DNA of 64,000 nt from an uncultured Eubacteriales bacterium (lineage in GTDB: Bacteria; Bacillota; Clostridia; Christensenellales; Aristaeellaceae): positions 1-64,000 of the forward strand of contig CADCHI010000009.1 of assembly GCA_902801165.1 (NCBI GenBank), read 5' to 3'. Under the pieces are notes generated by a model. The model did no database searches and was not told the origin of the DNA. It was given only the letters and a program-made list of their open reading frames with translations. The translations under genes were made by a program, and so were the position numbers. Shown in pieces: positions 16,517-25,415 of this stretch; the stretch's first letter is position 1; the number at the start of each line of letters is the position of its first letter.

Positions 16517-17788
16517 ATGAACGCACTGGACCTGTTGAAAGAACGCGGCTTTGTCAAGCAGATCACCTTTGAGGACGAGCTCTACAAGGCCTTTGACGAG
16601 GGCATGGTGCCCTTCTACGTGGGCTTCGACCCCACCGCGGACAGCCTGCACATCGGCCACTACATCCCGATCATGGCCATGGCCCACCTGCAGAAGGCCG
16701 GCCACAAGCCCTACGCGCTGATGGGCGGCGGCACCGGCATGATCGGCGACCCCTCCGGCAAGAGCGAGCTGCGCAAGGTGCTGACCGTCGAGGACATCGA
16801 CAACAACGTGGCCCACATCAAGGCCCAGATGGCCAACTTCCTGGACTTCGACGAGTCCAAGCCCAACTGCGCCCAGATCGTCAACAACGCCGACTGGCTG
16901 CGCAACCTGAACTACATCGACTTCCTGCGGGATGTCGGCGCGATGTTCTCCGTCAACCGCATGCTCACCGCCGAGTGCTACAGGCAGCGCATGGAGAAGG
17001 GTCTGACCTTCCTGGAGTTCAACTACATGCTGATGCAGAGCTACGACTTCCTGGAGCTCAACAAGCGCTATGGCGTGCAGCTGCAGTGCGGCGGCGACGA
17101 CCAGTGGAGCAACATGCTGGCCGGCGCGGACCTGATCCGCCGCTACTACATCGACAAGCCCGGCGAGGCCACCGCCGCCAGCCGCAAGAAGTCCTTCGCG
17201 CTGACCTTCCAGCTGCTGCTGACCCACGACGGCCGCAAGATGGGCAAGACCGAGAAGGGCGCCCTGTGGCTCGATCCCAACAAGTGCAGCCCCTACGACT
17301 TCTACCAGTACTGGCGCAACGTGGACGACCAGGACGTGGAGAAGTGCCTGGGCCTGCTGACCTTCCTGCCCATGGACGAGGTGCGCCGTCTGGGCGCGCT
17401 GAAGGACAGCGCCATCAACGAGGCCAAGCGCGTGCTGGCCTACGAGGTCACCAAGAACGTGCACGGCGAGGAGGAGGCCAAAAAGGCCCAGCAGGCCGCG
17501 GAGTCCCTGTTCGGAGGCGCCGGCGGAGCTGCCGCCTCCGTGCCCACCACCGAGATCGACCCCGCTGAGCTGGAGGCCGAGAACCGCCTGCTGGCCTGGG
17601 TCGCGAAGGTCGGCCTGTGCAAGAGCAACAAGGAAGCCCGCCAGACCATCACCGCCGGCGGCCTGAGCATCAACGACGCGAAGATCACCGACGTGGAATT
17701 CCGCATTACCCCCGAGATGCTCGAAGGCGACGGCCTGCTGATCAAGAAGGGCAAGAAGAGCTATCACAAGCTGGTGAAGAAGGCGTAA
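16517..17788 (+). CDS. tyrS: Tyrosyl-tRNA synthetase
   Basis: 423 residues, class I aminoacyl-tRNA synthetase that charges tRNA-Tyr. Visible: 'FYVGFDPTADSLHIGHYIPI' (HIGH signature), 'LMGGGTGMIGDPSGKSE', the tyrosine-pocket region 'NYMLMQSYDFLEL' and 'LQCGGDDQWSNML', the KMSKS-equivalent 'GRKMGKTEKGALWLD', and a C-terminal S4 RNA-binding domain (about residues 350-415) linked by an Ala-rich segment. The ATG at 16517 follows AAAGGAAG. It has no T-box of its own; the T-box at 14655-14894 may cover it if transcription reads through the aminotransferase. Confidence 0.97.
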   Translation: MNALDLLKERGFVKQITFEDELYKAFDEGMVPFYVGFDPTADSLHIGHYIPIMAMAHLQKAGHKPYALMGGGTGMIGDPSGKSELRKVLTVEDIDNNVAHIKAQMANFLDFDESKPNCAQIVNNADWLRNLNYIDFLRDVGAMFSVNRMLTAECYRQRMEKGLTFLEFNYMLMQSYDFLELNKRYGVQLQCGGDDQWSNMLAGADLIRRYYIDKPGEATAASRKKSFALTFQLLLTHDGRKMGKTEKGALWLDPNKCSPYDFYQYWRNVDDQDVEKCLGLLTFLPMDEVRRLGALKDSAINEAKRVLAYEVTKNVHGEEEAKKAQQAAESLFGGAGGAAASVPTTEIDPAELEAENRLLAWVAKVGLCKSNKEARQTITAGGLSINDAKITDVEFRITPEMLEGDGLLIKKGKKSYHKLVKKA

Positions 17789-17861
17789 GACAAAGCACGC
17801 TCCGCAGTATTGACGAGCGACTGCCCCAGAATAGCGCTTTGCGAATGAAGCCTTGAGCGGT

Positions 17862-17977
17862 GATTCAGAAGTGCCGTAGGGGCGCCATAATTGGCGCCCA
17901 CGGACGGCATTTCTGCCGTCCCTACGGTTGGATTCTGCAATATCGCTTGTTTTGAGACATTCCCCCTTGTCTAAACG
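17862..17977. repeat. Degenerate copy of the GGGACTGTCTCAA repeat element
   Basis: The core (GTAGGGGCGCCATAATTGGC... to ...TGCCGTCCCTACG) and the right end (TTTTGAGACATTCCCCCTTGTC) match the better-preserved element at 26097-26253. The left terminal repeat is lost. The rest of the tyrS-rny gap (17789-18174) holds two terminator hairpins. Confidence 0.7.
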
Positions 17978-18031
17978 CCTCCCCGGGGTTGTCTTCTATC
18001 GGCTTGGATGAAACTGAACAAAATAGACGCA

Positions 18032-18064
18032 GCCGCGCGGGCCATGATCTACGGCCCGCGCGGC
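18032..18064. terminator. Strong GC hairpin in the tyrS-rny gap
   Basis: A 12-bp perfect stem (GCCGCGCGGGCC / GGCCCGCGCGGC) with a 9-nt loop, followed on the plus strand by GTGTTTG. It could end plus-strand transcription from tyrS. Confidence 0.6.
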
Positions 18065-18099
18065 GTGTTTGACAAAAGGGATATGCCAGAAAAGAAACG

Positions 18100-18138
18100 C
18101 CGACCTCCGCCCCTTGGATCTGTGGGGACGGAGGTCGG
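18100..18138 (-). terminator. Terminator of rny
   Basis: Stem CCGACCTCCG / CGGAGGTCGG plus an inner CCCC/GGGG pairing. On the minus strand it is followed by CGTTTCTTTTCT, 37 bp past the rny stop. Confidence 0.75.
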
Positions 18139-18174
18139 TCTGTGCTCGCGGCAGCAAATGCGCGTAGCCTCAGG

Positions 18175-19716
18175 CTACTTGGCGAATTCCACTGCGCGGG
18201 TCTCGCGGATGACGTTGACCTTGATCTGTCCGGGATACTCCATCTCCTTCTCGATCCGCTTGACGATCTCGCGGGCGAGGATCAGGGTGCCGGCGTCGTT
18301 CACATCTTCGGGCTTGACGATGATGCGCACTTCGCGGCCGGACTGGATCGCGTAGCAGGTCTCCACGCCGTCGAAGGAGTAGGCGATGGATTCCAGCTTC
18401 TCCAGGCGCTTGATGTAATTCTCAAGCGACTCGCGCCGCGCGCCGGGACGGGCGGCGGAGATGGCGTCGGCGGCCTGCACCAGCACGGCTTCGACGGACT
18501 TCGGCTCCACGTCGTTGTGGTGGGCGGCGATGGCGTTGACCACCAGGTCGTTCTCGTGGAACTTCTTGGCCAGGTCGGCGCCGATGGTGACATGGGTGCC
18601 CTCGACCTCGTGGTCGATGGCCTTGCCGATGTCGTGCAGCAGGCCCGCGCGCTTGGCCAGGGTGACGTCCGCGCCGAGCTCGGCGGCCATGACGCCCGCC
18701 AGGTGGCTGACCTCGATGGAGTGACGCAGCACGTTCTGGCCGTAGGAGGTGCGGTAGCGCATCCGGCCCAGCAGCTTCACCAGCTCCGGATGGATGCCGT
18801 GCAGGTTGGTCTCGAAGATGGCCTGCTCGCCGGCCTCGCGGATCTGGTTGTCCACCTCGCGCTTGGCCTTCTCCACCATCTCCTCGATGCGGGCGGGATG
18901 GATGCGGCCGTCCATGATCAGCTTCTCCAGGGCGATGCGGGCAACCTCGCGGCGCACCGGATCGAAGGCGGAGATGATCACGGCCTCCGGCGTGTCGTCG
19001 ATGATCAAGTCGACGCCGGTGGCGGTTTCGAGGGTGCGGATGTTGCGGCCCTCGCGGCCGATGATGCGGCCCTTCATGTCGTCGTTGGGCAGCGCCACCA
19101 CGGAGACGGTGGTCTCCGCCACGTGGTCGGCGGCGCACTTCTGGATGGCGAGGGACACGATGTCGCGGGCGCGCTTGTCCGCCTCTTCCTTCGCCTTGGC
19201 CTCCACCTCGCGCACCATCACGGCGGCGTCGTGGTAGGCGTCCTTGTGGATCCGGTCGATCAGGATCTGCTTGGCCTCGTCGGCGGTCATGCCGGCGACG
19301 CGCTCCAGCTCCTGCTTCTGACGATCGTGCATCTCGTTGGCTTCCGCTTCCAGGCGCTCGGCTTCCTTATACTTTTCGTTCAGCGCCTCCTCGCGGGCCT
19401 CCAGGTTGTCCAGCTTTTTGTCAAATGCCTCTTCGCGCTGGTTGACCCTGCGCTCAAGCCGCGAAACTTCGCTGCGGCGGTCACGAACTTCTTTATCAAG
19501 CTCCGACTTCAAGCGGATGATCTCTTCCTTGGCCTCCAGGACGGCTTCCTTTTTCTTCTCCTCAGCCTTGTGGGTGGCGTCCTCCAGCATATTGGCGACA
19601 AATTCCTCCGTCTGGCCGATCTTCTTCTCCATGCCGTTCTTGCGGTACAGATAACCGGCCGCCAGGCCAATGGCCAACGCAATCAGCGCAATCAATGCGA
19701 CGATTGGCCAACTCAA
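18175..19716 (-). CDS. rny: Ribonuclease Y
   Basis: About 513 residues. An N-terminal transmembrane helix ('[18 protein letters not shown]') anchors the protein. A long charged coiled coil (residues about 30-200) is followed by a KH domain with '[12 protein letters not shown]', then an HD domain with '[12 protein letters not shown]' and '[14 protein letters not shown]', and '[11 protein letters not shown]'. RNase Y is the membrane-bound endonuclease that starts mRNA decay in many Firmicutes. TTG at 19716 is 9 nt from the AAGGGGG ribosome-binding site; the longer TTG start at 19737 overlaps it. A consensus promoter lies at 19807-19835. Confidence 0.95.
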   Translation of the reverse strand: MSWPIVALIALIALAIGLAAGYLYRKNGMEKKIGQTEEFVANMLEDATHKAEEKKKEAVLEAKEEIIRLKSELDKEVRDRRSEVSRLERRVNQREEAFDKKLDNLEAREEALNEKYKEAERLEAEANEMHDRQKQELERVAGMTADEAKQILIDRIHKDAYHDAAVMVREVEAKAKEEADKRARDIVSLAIQKCAADHVAETTVSVVALPNDDMKGRIIGREGRNIRTLETATGVDLIIDDTPEAVIISAFDPVRREVARIALEKLIMDGRIHPARIEEMVEKAKREVDNQIREAGEQAIFETNLHGIHPELVKLLGRMRYRTSYGQNVLRHSIEVSHLAGVMAAELGADVTLAKRAGLLHDIGKAIDHEVEGTHVTIGADLAKKFHENDLVVNAIAAHHNDVEPKSVEAVLVQAADAISAARPGARRESLENYIKRLEKLESIAYSFDGVETCYAIQSGREVRIIVKPEDVNDAGTLILAREIVKRIEKEMEYPGQIKVNVIRETRAVEFAK

Positions 19717-19806
19717 AACCACATACCCCCTTTTCAATTCAATATAAATGGCGATTCGCTATTTGCATGCACACACACTTGTCGCAGTTTACATGACAAC
19801 AGAATT

Positions 19807-19835
19807 ATTGTAAACCCTGCTATCTTCGATGTCAA
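19807..19835 (-). promoter_or_regulatory. Promoter of rny
   Basis: Minus-strand TTGACA (19830-19835), 17 bp, TACAAT (19807-19812), about 90 bp upstream of the start codon. Confidence 0.8.
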
Positions 19836-19858
19836 GCAAAGAAATCATTACCGTCAGT

Positions 19859-20440
19859 TTACGTATTGCGCCGTGCGGGACGGTTGGCGTAGCTCAGCTG
19901 CCGCCGCTCGGCCTCGAAAACCTGATAGCCGTCGATTTCACGCACCTTCACGCCGCCGAAGACGGCCGCCAGCTTGTTGCGATACCAGTCGCGCCGCTTG
20001 GTCACCATCATCAGCCTGCCGCCCAGCTTCAGCCGGTTGAAGCCCTTCTCGATGAACGCCTTGGCCACCGAAAAATCCGATTGGTAGGGCGGGTTGGAGA
20101 GGATCAGGTCAAAGCCCGCCTCGTCCAGCTGCGAAAACCCGTCCGACACCACGATCTTCACCCCCGGCACGCCGTTGCGTACCGCGTTGCGGCCGGCCAC
20201 CTCGGCGGCCAGCGGGTCGATGTCCGACAGGACGACATTCTCTTCACCGCAAAGCCGGGCCGCGAGTATGCCCACCAGACCACAGCCGCAGCCCAGGTCC
20301 AGCACCCGCATCCCGGGTTCAAAATGTGTGCAGGACAGCATCGCGAGCGTCCCACGATCCGCGTGGGACGGCGAAAACAGCCCGGGCTGCGTCTCCAGCT
20401 CCAGCCGGTGTCCCATGAGCTCCGCCACGATCACCGTCAA
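19859..20440 (-). CDS. RsmC-like class I SAM methyltransferase
   Basis: About 193 residues. Motifs: SAM-binding 'MRVLDLGCGCGLVGILAA', acidic 'LSDIDPLAAEVAGRNA', and the N6/N2-type catalytic 'LILSNPPYQSDF', then 'LKLGGRLMMVTKRRDWY'. This is the small MTS domain typical of Firmicutes RsmC-like proteins that methylate guanine N2 in 16S rRNA; the exact target is inferred. TTG at 20440 follows GGGAGGCG by about 9 nt. The upstream ATG at 20506 lies within a TATAATG that looks like the promoter -10, so it is not a likely start. Confidence 0.82.
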   Translation of the reverse strand: MTVIVAELMGHRLELETQPGLFSPSHADRGTLAMLSCTHFEPGMRVLDLGCGCGLVGILAARLCGEENVVLSDIDPLAAEVAGRNAVRNGVPGVKIVVSDGFSQLDEAGFDLILSNPPYQSDFSVAKAFIEKGFNRLKLGGRLMMVTKRRDWYRNKLAAVFGGVKVREIDGYQVFEAERRQLSYANRPARRNT

Positions 20441-20581
20441 TTGGAAACGCCTCCCGATTTCATCCTCATTATATCTCTCTAATCTGCCACGTTCATTATA
20501 ACACACTCGTGATCGGTGAATAAAGAATAATTATCGACATTCCCGCAAAAACTGATTAAAGACGCGCGGAAGGAGGCTCCC

Positions 20582-21058
20582 ATGATCGTCTATCTCGTCG
20601 CCGCGGCCCAGGCGCTGTTCTACGCCGCCCGCGTGCCGCTCATATTCGCCCTGTGCCTGAGAACCGGCGGGGAGCCGTCCTTGGGCTTCGGCCTCGGCGC
20701 CTTCCGTCGCCGGGGAGCCCTGCGCCGCGCCTTGAGAACCTCCCCGGAAAAGCGCCGCTCGCGCGCGAAAAAAAAGCGCCGCGACGGCGGTTACGGCCTC
20801 AAGCTGCTCCGAAGGCTGCGGCCCAGGCGGCTGTCCCTGGAGGGCACGCTGTGCCTGGGCGACGCGGCGGCCACCGCGCTGGCCTGCGGGGCGGTCTCCG
20901 CCCTGGCGGAGCTCCTGCCCTCGGACCGACCCGCACGGGTGCGCGTCACGCCGGACTTCGACGGCGAAATCCCCCGATGCGCGCTGAACCTCACCGCCAC
21001 GCTGTCCCTGGGCCGGCTGCTGCTGGCCCTGCTGCGCGCCAGAGCAAAACAAAGTTGA
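20582..21058 (+). CDS. DUF2953-like (YtfI-type) protein
   Basis: 158 residues, very Arg/Leu/Ala-rich. An N-terminal hydrophobic helix ('MIVYLVAAAQALFYAARVPLIFAL'), a central basic stretch (residues 42-82) and a C-terminal part containing 'RVRVTPDFDGEIPRCALNL'. Phe/Asp followed by a conserved small beta hairpin near the end recalls DUF2953. Position immediately before a GerW/YtfJ gene matches Bacillus ytfI-ytfJ, which is part of a sporulation regulon. The similarity is weak by eye, so the name rests partly on context. A GGAAGGAGG ribosome-binding site precedes ATG 20582. Confidence 0.65.
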   Translation: MIVYLVAAAQALFYAARVPLIFALCLRTGGEPSLGFGLGAFRRRGALRRALRTSPEKRRSRAKKKRRDGGYGLKLLRRLRPRRLSLEGTLCLGDAAATALACGAVSALAELLPSDRPARVRVTPDFDGEIPRCALNLTATLSLGRLLLALLRARAKQS

Positions 21059-21187
21059 TAGGTTTCGGTCTGCCTGGATGTGACATATTTCAAGCGCCGT
21101 CCTCCCAAAAATGACCGGCTTTGACTCGACTCGCTCCCGGGCAAAATGAAGGGGAAACCCATAGCAAATCCCCAAGGAGGAACCGAT

Positions 21188-21577
21188 ATGGAAAAGCGAC
21201 CCATCGAAAGCCTGATGCACACCACGCTGGAGAACATCCGGGACATGATCGACGTGAACACCGTCATCGGCGAGCCCGTCACCACGGCGGACGGCTCCAC
21301 CGTCATCCCCATCTCCCGGGTCAGCTTCGGCTTCGTCGCTGGCGGCGGCGAATACCCCCGAAGCCAGAAACCGGCCCCGGCAGAGACCGCTGAAAACGCC
21401 CTTCTCCCCTTTGCCGGCGGCGCAGGCGCGGGCGTCACCGTGCAGCCGCTGGGCTTCCTCGTCACCAACCAGGACCAGGTGCGCCTGCTGCCGGCCCAGT
21501 GCTGCCAGCCCATCGATCGCCTGATCGAACTGATTCCCCAAGCCATGGCCGACCTGCGCAAGCTGATGTCCCATTGA
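21188..21577 (+). CDS. ytfJ: GerW-family sporulation protein YtfJ
   Basis: 129 residues. Starts 'MEKRPIESLMHTTLENIRDM', followed by 'VIGEPVTTADGSTVIPISRVSFGFVAGGGEY', 'LPFAGGAGAGVTVQPLGFLV' and a C-terminal helix. This is the signature of the GerW/YtfJ family, needed for germination through the coat-linked route in Bacillus. An AAGGAGGAACCGAT ribosome-binding site decides the ATG at 21188 over the in-frame upstream ATG at 21146. It is paired with the DUF2953-like gene upstream. Confidence 0.93.
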   Translation: MEKRPIESLMHTTLENIRDMIDVNTVIGEPVTTADGSTVIPISRVSFGFVAGGGEYPRSQKPAPAETAENALLPFAGGAGAGVTVQPLGFLVTNQDQVRLLPAQCCQPIDRLIELIPQAMADLRKLMSH

Positions 21578-21587
21578 CCGCGCCGGT

Positions 21588-21702
21588 CGCGGACGCCAAT
21601 TATGGCGTCCCTACGGGTGGCCTTGTATCGCAGGGGCGGCGACGCGCCGCCTGTCAGAACACACCATCACGCAAGGCGGGCGGCCAATAGCCGCCCCTAC
21701 GA
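21588..21702. repeat. Cluster of three small inverted repeats
   Basis: Three successive hairpins: GGACGCC-AATTAT-GGCGTCC, GGCGGCG-ACG-CGCCGCC and GGGCGGC-CAATA-GCCGCCC, the first and third each followed by a CCCTACG or CCCCTACG motif. They are related to the core of the elements at 17862 and 26097. Confidence 0.7.
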
Positions 21703-21715
21703 TAATCATTCAGGT

Positions 21716-21860
21716 CAATTCCCAATTCTTAATTCCCCCACTTCACCAGTCCTGGGCATCCTCAATTCCTAATTCCTCATTCCTAATTCCTAATTTCCCG
21801 TTCCGCTTCACCGGTCCGTGGCATTCTCAATTCCCAATTCCCAATTCTCAATTTCCCCCT
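21716..21860. repeat. Heptamer arrays (CAATTCC/TAATTCC type), two blocks
   Basis: Blocks of CAATTCC, TAATTCC and TCATTCC units interrupted by near-repeated CTTCACCRGTCC...GGCATYCTCAATTCC segments, reaching to about 30 bp before the ribosome-binding site of the gene at 21892. The 314-bp gap 21578-21891 holds only repeats. Confidence 0.8.
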
Positions 21861-21891
21861 CCCGCATACCCTTCGGAAAGGGGGGATTTGC

Positions 21892-22863
21892 ATGCAGCCG
21901 ACCATCGTCATCACTTCGCCCGAAGCGGGCATGATCTACCTGAACGGGCGCTTTGCCGGGGAGGCCTCGGCGCAGCGCCCGCTCATCGCGCCGGTGACGC
22001 CCTCCGGCGCGCTCTACCTGGAATACCGGCCCCTGGAGGGCAGCGGCCTGCCGCTGGCCCGGCGCATCGTGTTCGCCGGGGGCGAGGTGCTGCCGGACAG
22101 CCTTTCCGACGCGCCAGGGCTGACGGCGGTGGCCTGGCCGGGCGGCGTACTGGAGCTGGAGCTGACCTCCACCCATAGCGCCTCCACGGCCTTCCTGCTG
22201 GAGGGGCTGCCCTGCACTTTTGCCCGGGGTGAGGAGGCGCGGTTGACGCTGAACGGGCTGGAGGTATCCCTGCCGAAAAACGCCCTGCAGCCCCGCCTGA
22301 TCCGGCCCGGCGGCGTGCCTGCGCTGACCGGCGGCCTTGAGGGCGGCGGCAGCTACCTGGCCACCCTCGCGCCGGACCTCGCTGCCCAGACGGGGCTGCT
22401 CGCCGCGGACCGCATCGACTTCGTCTCCGGGGACATGCTCAACGCCATCGTCTCGCTGGACGATGGCGTGGGCCACGGGCGGCTGGAGCAGTGGCTGGTG
22501 GATGCCGGGGGCCTGCACTGCGCCTCCAGCGAGCCGGTGTGGAGCGCCGGCGCGCCTCGCTGGCCGGAGACCGCCGAGGCGACCATGCGAGCCGCCGTGG
22601 AGGCCGCCCTGGCCGGGCTGACCGGCGAGGCGGAGGGCTACCTGAGCCCCGCCCTCGCCGCGAATCGACCGCTGGACGCCATCGCGGAGGTCTGCGAGGT
22701 ATGCGCGCCGATGAAGTACGCGCCGCCGGACCCCCGGCCCTGCGTGGCGCTGATCAAGGCTGAAGGGCCCCGCCTGGCCCGGGCCCGACCGCTGTACTAC
22801 AGCGCGGAGCCCTCGGGCGGTCGGCAGGGGCCCTGGCAGATCACGTCCCTGGGGCTGGAATAG
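21892..22863 (+). CDS. Conserved-looking hypothetical protein, 323 aa
   Basis: Not recognised. It has no signal peptide and no transmembrane segment. The N-terminus 'TIVITSPEAGMIYLNGRFAGE' recalls the first strand pair of PEGA-type domains, followed by a beta-rich region rich in Gly/Leu/Pro. The C-terminal 100 residues are more helical ('EATMRAAVEAALAGLTGEAEGYL') and end with 'GPWQITSLGLE'. Codon use is strongly GC3-biased like its neighbours, and a GGAAAGGGGGG ribosome-binding site precedes the ATG, so it is a real gene. It lies between the ytfJ gene and the sporulation cluster on the opposite strand, which gives no firm functional hint. Confidence 0.75.
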   Translation: MQPTIVITSPEAGMIYLNGRFAGEASAQRPLIAPVTPSGALYLEYRPLEGSGLPLARRIVFAGGEVLPDSLSDAPGLTAVAWPGGVLELELTSTHSASTAFLLEGLPCTFARGEEARLTLNGLEVSLPKNALQPRLIRPGGVPALTGGLEGGGSYLATLAPDLAAQTGLLAADRIDFVSGDMLNAIVSLDDGVGHGRLEQWLVDAGGLHCASSEPVWSAGAPRWPETAEATMRAAVEAALAGLTGEAEGYLSPALAANRPLDAIAEVCEVCAPMKYAPPDPRPCVALIKAEGPRLARARPLYYSAEPSGGRQGPWQITSLGLE

Positions 22864-22917
22864 GCGCGGCGGCGATTTTCTGTCATTCTGAACGAAGCGA
22901 AAAATCTTTCTCGCCCA

Positions 22918-23271
22918 TCACTGGGTCTCCGTGGAGAACCCCAGGGAAACCTTCAGCGCCTCCCCCACCCGGGCCATCACCTCGGGCCGCAGAGTGCCGA
23001 TGCGCTCCCGCAGCCGCCGCTTGTCCAGCGTGCGGATCTGCTCCGCCAGCACTACGCTGTCCTTGGCCAGGCCCGTGCCCTCGCAGGCGATGGGCACGTG
23101 GGTGGGCAGCCGCGCCTTGTTCATCCGCCCCGTGACCGCCAGCACGATCACGGTAGGGCTGTAGCGATTGCCCACGTCGTTTTGGATCACCAGCACCGGG
23201 CGGATGCCGCCCTGCTCCGAGCCCACCACGGGGTCCAGACAGGCGCTGAACAAATCGCCTCGGGAAATCAT
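22918..23271 (-). CDS. mazF: MazF/PemK-family endoribonuclease toxin, no adjacent antitoxin
   Basis: About 117 residues starting '[21 protein letters not shown]', then '[27 protein letters not shown]', '[33 protein letters not shown]' and a C-terminal helix. These match MazF/NdoA toxins that cut mRNA at specific short sequences: the [13 protein letters not shown] loop and [11 protein letters not shown] are diagnostic. A GGAG ribosome-binding site 9 nt upstream supports ATG 23271; a longer in-frame ATG at 23349 would add a 26-residue tail without similarity. No MazE-like gene is present; the upstream gene is ypeB. A palindrome overlaps the ribosome-binding site. Confidence 0.9.
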   Translation of the reverse strand: MISRGDLFSACLDPVVGSEQGGIRPVLVIQNDVGNRYSPTVIVLAVTGRMNKARLPTHVPIACEGTGLAKDSVVLAEQIRTLDKRRLRERIGTLRPEVMARVGEALKVSLGFSTETQ

Positions 23272-23282
23272 GCTATCACGCT

Positions 23283-23301
23283 CCGCATACATCGTATGCG
23301 G
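23283..23301 (-). promoter_or_regulatory. Perfect palindrome over the mazF ribosome-binding site
   Basis: CCGCATAC-ATC-GTATGCGG, an 8-bp inverted repeat, shares its first bases with the mazF GGAG (CTCC at 23281-23284). A direct repeat TATGCGGC also occurs at 23295 and 23307. It could be an operator or an mRNA hairpin that hides the ribosome-binding site. Confidence 0.55.
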
Positions 23302-23351
23302 CATACTATGCGGCGCCTGCCGCGGGCGTGCGTAGAAGTCCGTCGCCATAC

Positions 23352-24698
23352 TCACATCACCAGCGCGCCGTTCTCGTCGGAGATCACCTGCATCAGCTTG
23401 CGCTCGATGCCGGTCACGGCGTCGATATACACCAGGAAGGTGTCCCGGCCGGAGGTCGCGCGCACCTCGTAGCACAGGAATTCGCCGGCATTGTCCGGGA
23501 TCAGGCACAGCCGCGCCGACTGGGGCGTCAGCGCGCCGCCGATGCGCTCCACTGCGTCCCGCTCGGACAGGGCCGGGATCTCAAGCGTCCGGGCCACGTG
23601 GTTCATCAGGTACCCCGCGGCCTCCAGGCCGATGATCGCGCCGTCCGCCAGGGACACCTGCACCTTCACCAGGTCCGGATAGAGCACCACGCCGCTCTGC
23701 ACCGGGGCGAAGTTCACCGTCAGGATGCCCTCGAAGCGGCTGGAGTAGCTCATCTCCATCTCGCCGTAGCCCCGGGCCAGCAGGAAGGCCCGGGCAGCGT
23801 CCACCGCCTGACGGTCGGTCAGGTTCACCTCGCCCACCGCGCCGTCGGACAGCATGTACAGCACCTGTCCGCCCAGCTTGGTGACGCCCGCCGTCAGCCG
23901 GTAGCCGGCCAGGGAGACGGCGTACTCGTAGCAGTCCACCGGGATCGCGCTCTCGCCGGTGAAGGTCACCTCCGAGAGCTGCTGGCTTCCCAGGAAGGCG
24001 ATCAGCGCCTGCCGTGCCTGGGACTCGTCCACCGCCGCCAGTCCCTCCAGGCCCTTGAACTCGCCGTCCGCGCGGCCGTCGGAGAAGGGCCCGTCATAGA
24101 GCAGCGCCGGGTATTCCGCCGCGGGGTTGGTGATCGGGTACAGGCTCTCCGCGCCGGTCTCATCGTAGTCCGAGACGTCGAACACCGCCTCGCCCCGCTC
24201 GTAGCGCTCCAGCAGCCGCCCCATGCTGACGGAGAAGGCCGCCGCCGTCTCGGAGAGGTCCTCCAGGGTGTCGTAGTCCTCCCGGCTGATGCCGCCGCCG
24301 TTGCCCAGCTTGACGGACAGCGTCCCGGCGAAGTCCCCCGCCTGGTTGATGAATTTCAGCGTGGCGGAGACCGTCTCCTGCCCCAATGGCAGCAGCGCCA
24401 GGTTGGAAAGCGCCCCCTGGGTCTGCAGGGCGGTCTCGTTCAGCAGGGCCTGGATCTGCCCCGTCTCCCCCGCCACCAACAGCTTCCGAAAGTTCACGGC
24501 CATGCCCTCGGTCAGCTCGCAGGTCTCGTAAAACGCCTTCTGCACCACGGCGTTGTTCCGGGCGTTGGCCTCGTTCAGCCGGGCCGTCTGGGCCGCCGAA
24601 AACGCCAGCACCCCCGCCAGCAGCGCCGCCAGGGCGATGTTCAGGATTCGCGGCCAGTCCCGCTCCCGCGCGCTTTCCGCAAAAAAGCTCTCGTTCAT
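23352..24698 (-). CDS. ypeB: Germination protein YpeB
   Basis: 448 residues. An N-terminal membrane anchor ('[22 protein letters not shown]', residues 18-39) precedes a helical domain. The C-terminal half holds PepSY-like repeats, for example '[53 protein letters not shown]' and the last '[22 protein letters not shown]'. YpeB is required for assembly and stability of the cortex hydrolase SleB in the spore. The sleB gene is immediately upstream (24-bp gap), the standard sleB-ypeB order. GGGGGAATGAGCGC precedes ATG 24698. Confidence 0.94.
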   Translation of the reverse strand: MNESFFAESARERDWPRILNIALAALLAGVLAFSAAQTARLNEANARNNAVVQKAFYETCELTEGMAVNFRKLLVAGETGQIQALLNETALQTQGALSNLALLPLGQETVSATLKFINQAGDFAGTLSVKLGNGGGISREDYDTLEDLSETAAAFSVSMGRLLERYERGEAVFDVSDYDETGAESLYPITNPAAEYPALLYDGPFSDGRADGEFKGLEGLAAVDESQARQALIAFLGSQQLSEVTFTGESAIPVDCYEYAVSLAGYRLTAGVTKLGGQVLYMLSDGAVGEVNLTDRQAVDAARAFLLARGYGEMEMSYSSRFEGILTVNFAPVQSGVVLYPDLVKVQVSLADGAIIGLEAAGYLMNHVARTLEIPALSERDAVERIGGALTPQSARLCLIPDNAGEFLCYEVRATSGRDTFLVYIDAVTGIERKLMQVISDENGALVM

Positions 24699-24722
24699 GC
24701 GCTCATTCCCCCATCCTGTCGC

Positions 24723-25415
24723 TCACACCGCGAAGCTGTGGTTCCCGATCACGGTCTTGACCGTGCGCGTTCGGATCCACTTGTCGTTGGTGGCCTTCGG
24801 GTTGTAGTAGTACAAGCACCCGCCGGTGGGGTCCCAGCCGTTGAGGGCGTCCAGCGCCGCGCGGATGGCCGCGCTGTTCGGCGTGTTGTTGATGGAGCCG
24901 TTGCCGACGCAGCTGAAGGCCCCGGTCTGGTAGATCACGCCGGAGATGGTGTTGGGAAAGGAGGCGCTGGCCACCCGGTTCAGCACCACCGCGGCCACCG
25001 CCACCTGGCCCTTGTAGCTCTCTCCCCGGGCCTCGGCGTACACCAGCCGGGAAAGCAGGCGGTGATCGGCGGAGATGATCGTGGCCGACGCCGCCACCGA
25101 ACCCCCGCCCTTGCCGCTGCCGCCGCCGGAAAGCGTCAGGCCCATCGCCGCCGCGGTGGCGGGGCCCACCCGCCCGTCCACGGCCAGGCCGTTGCGGCGC
25201 TGGAAAGCCCGCACCGCCTCCCGGGTCTTCTCGCCGTACTTGCCGTCGGCGGAGCCGGTGAGGTACCCCCACTGGATCAGCTTCTTCTGCACGGCGGTCA
25301 CGTCGCTGCCGCTGGAGCCCACCTCCAGCACCGCCGCCAGCACCGGCGGCGCCAGCAGCGCCACGAGCAGCGCCGCGCTCAATACCAGCGCCATCCTGCG
25401 GGTCATGCCCATCAC
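24723..25415 (-). CDS. sleB: Spore cortex-lytic enzyme SleB
   Basis: 230 residues. Signal peptide (1-28), then a peptidoglycan-binding domain with 'GSSGSDVTAVQKKLIQWGYL...GKYGEKTREAVRAFQRRNGL', a Gly/Ser linker (100-110), and a cell wall hydrolase_2 domain with 'LLSRLVYAEARGESYKGQVAVAAVVLNRV' (catalytic Glu in YAEARGE) and 'FPNTISGVIYQTGAFSCV'. SleB is a lytic transglycosylase that degrades muramic-lactam cortex at germination. The start (GTG 25415 or ATG 25412) sits at the spoIIR stop, with GGAGGTGA upstream. Confidence 0.96.
   Translation of the reverse strand: MMGMTRRMALVLSAALLVALLAPPVLAAVLEVGSSGSDVTAVQKKLIQWGYLTGSADGKYGEKTREAVRAFQRRNGLAVDGRVGPATAAAMGLTLSGGGSGKGGGSVAASATIISADHRLLSRLVYAEARGESYKGQVAVAAVVLNRVASASFPNTISGVIYQTGAFSCVGNGSINNTPNSAAIRAALDALNGWDPTGGCLYYYNPKATNDKWIRTRTVKTVIGNHSFAV

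Noticed and set aside
23272..23349. A MazE-type antitoxin upstream of mazF
   Set aside because: The 26 codons before the mazF start are Arg/Pro-rich, in the same frame as mazF and too short; no separate gene fits.
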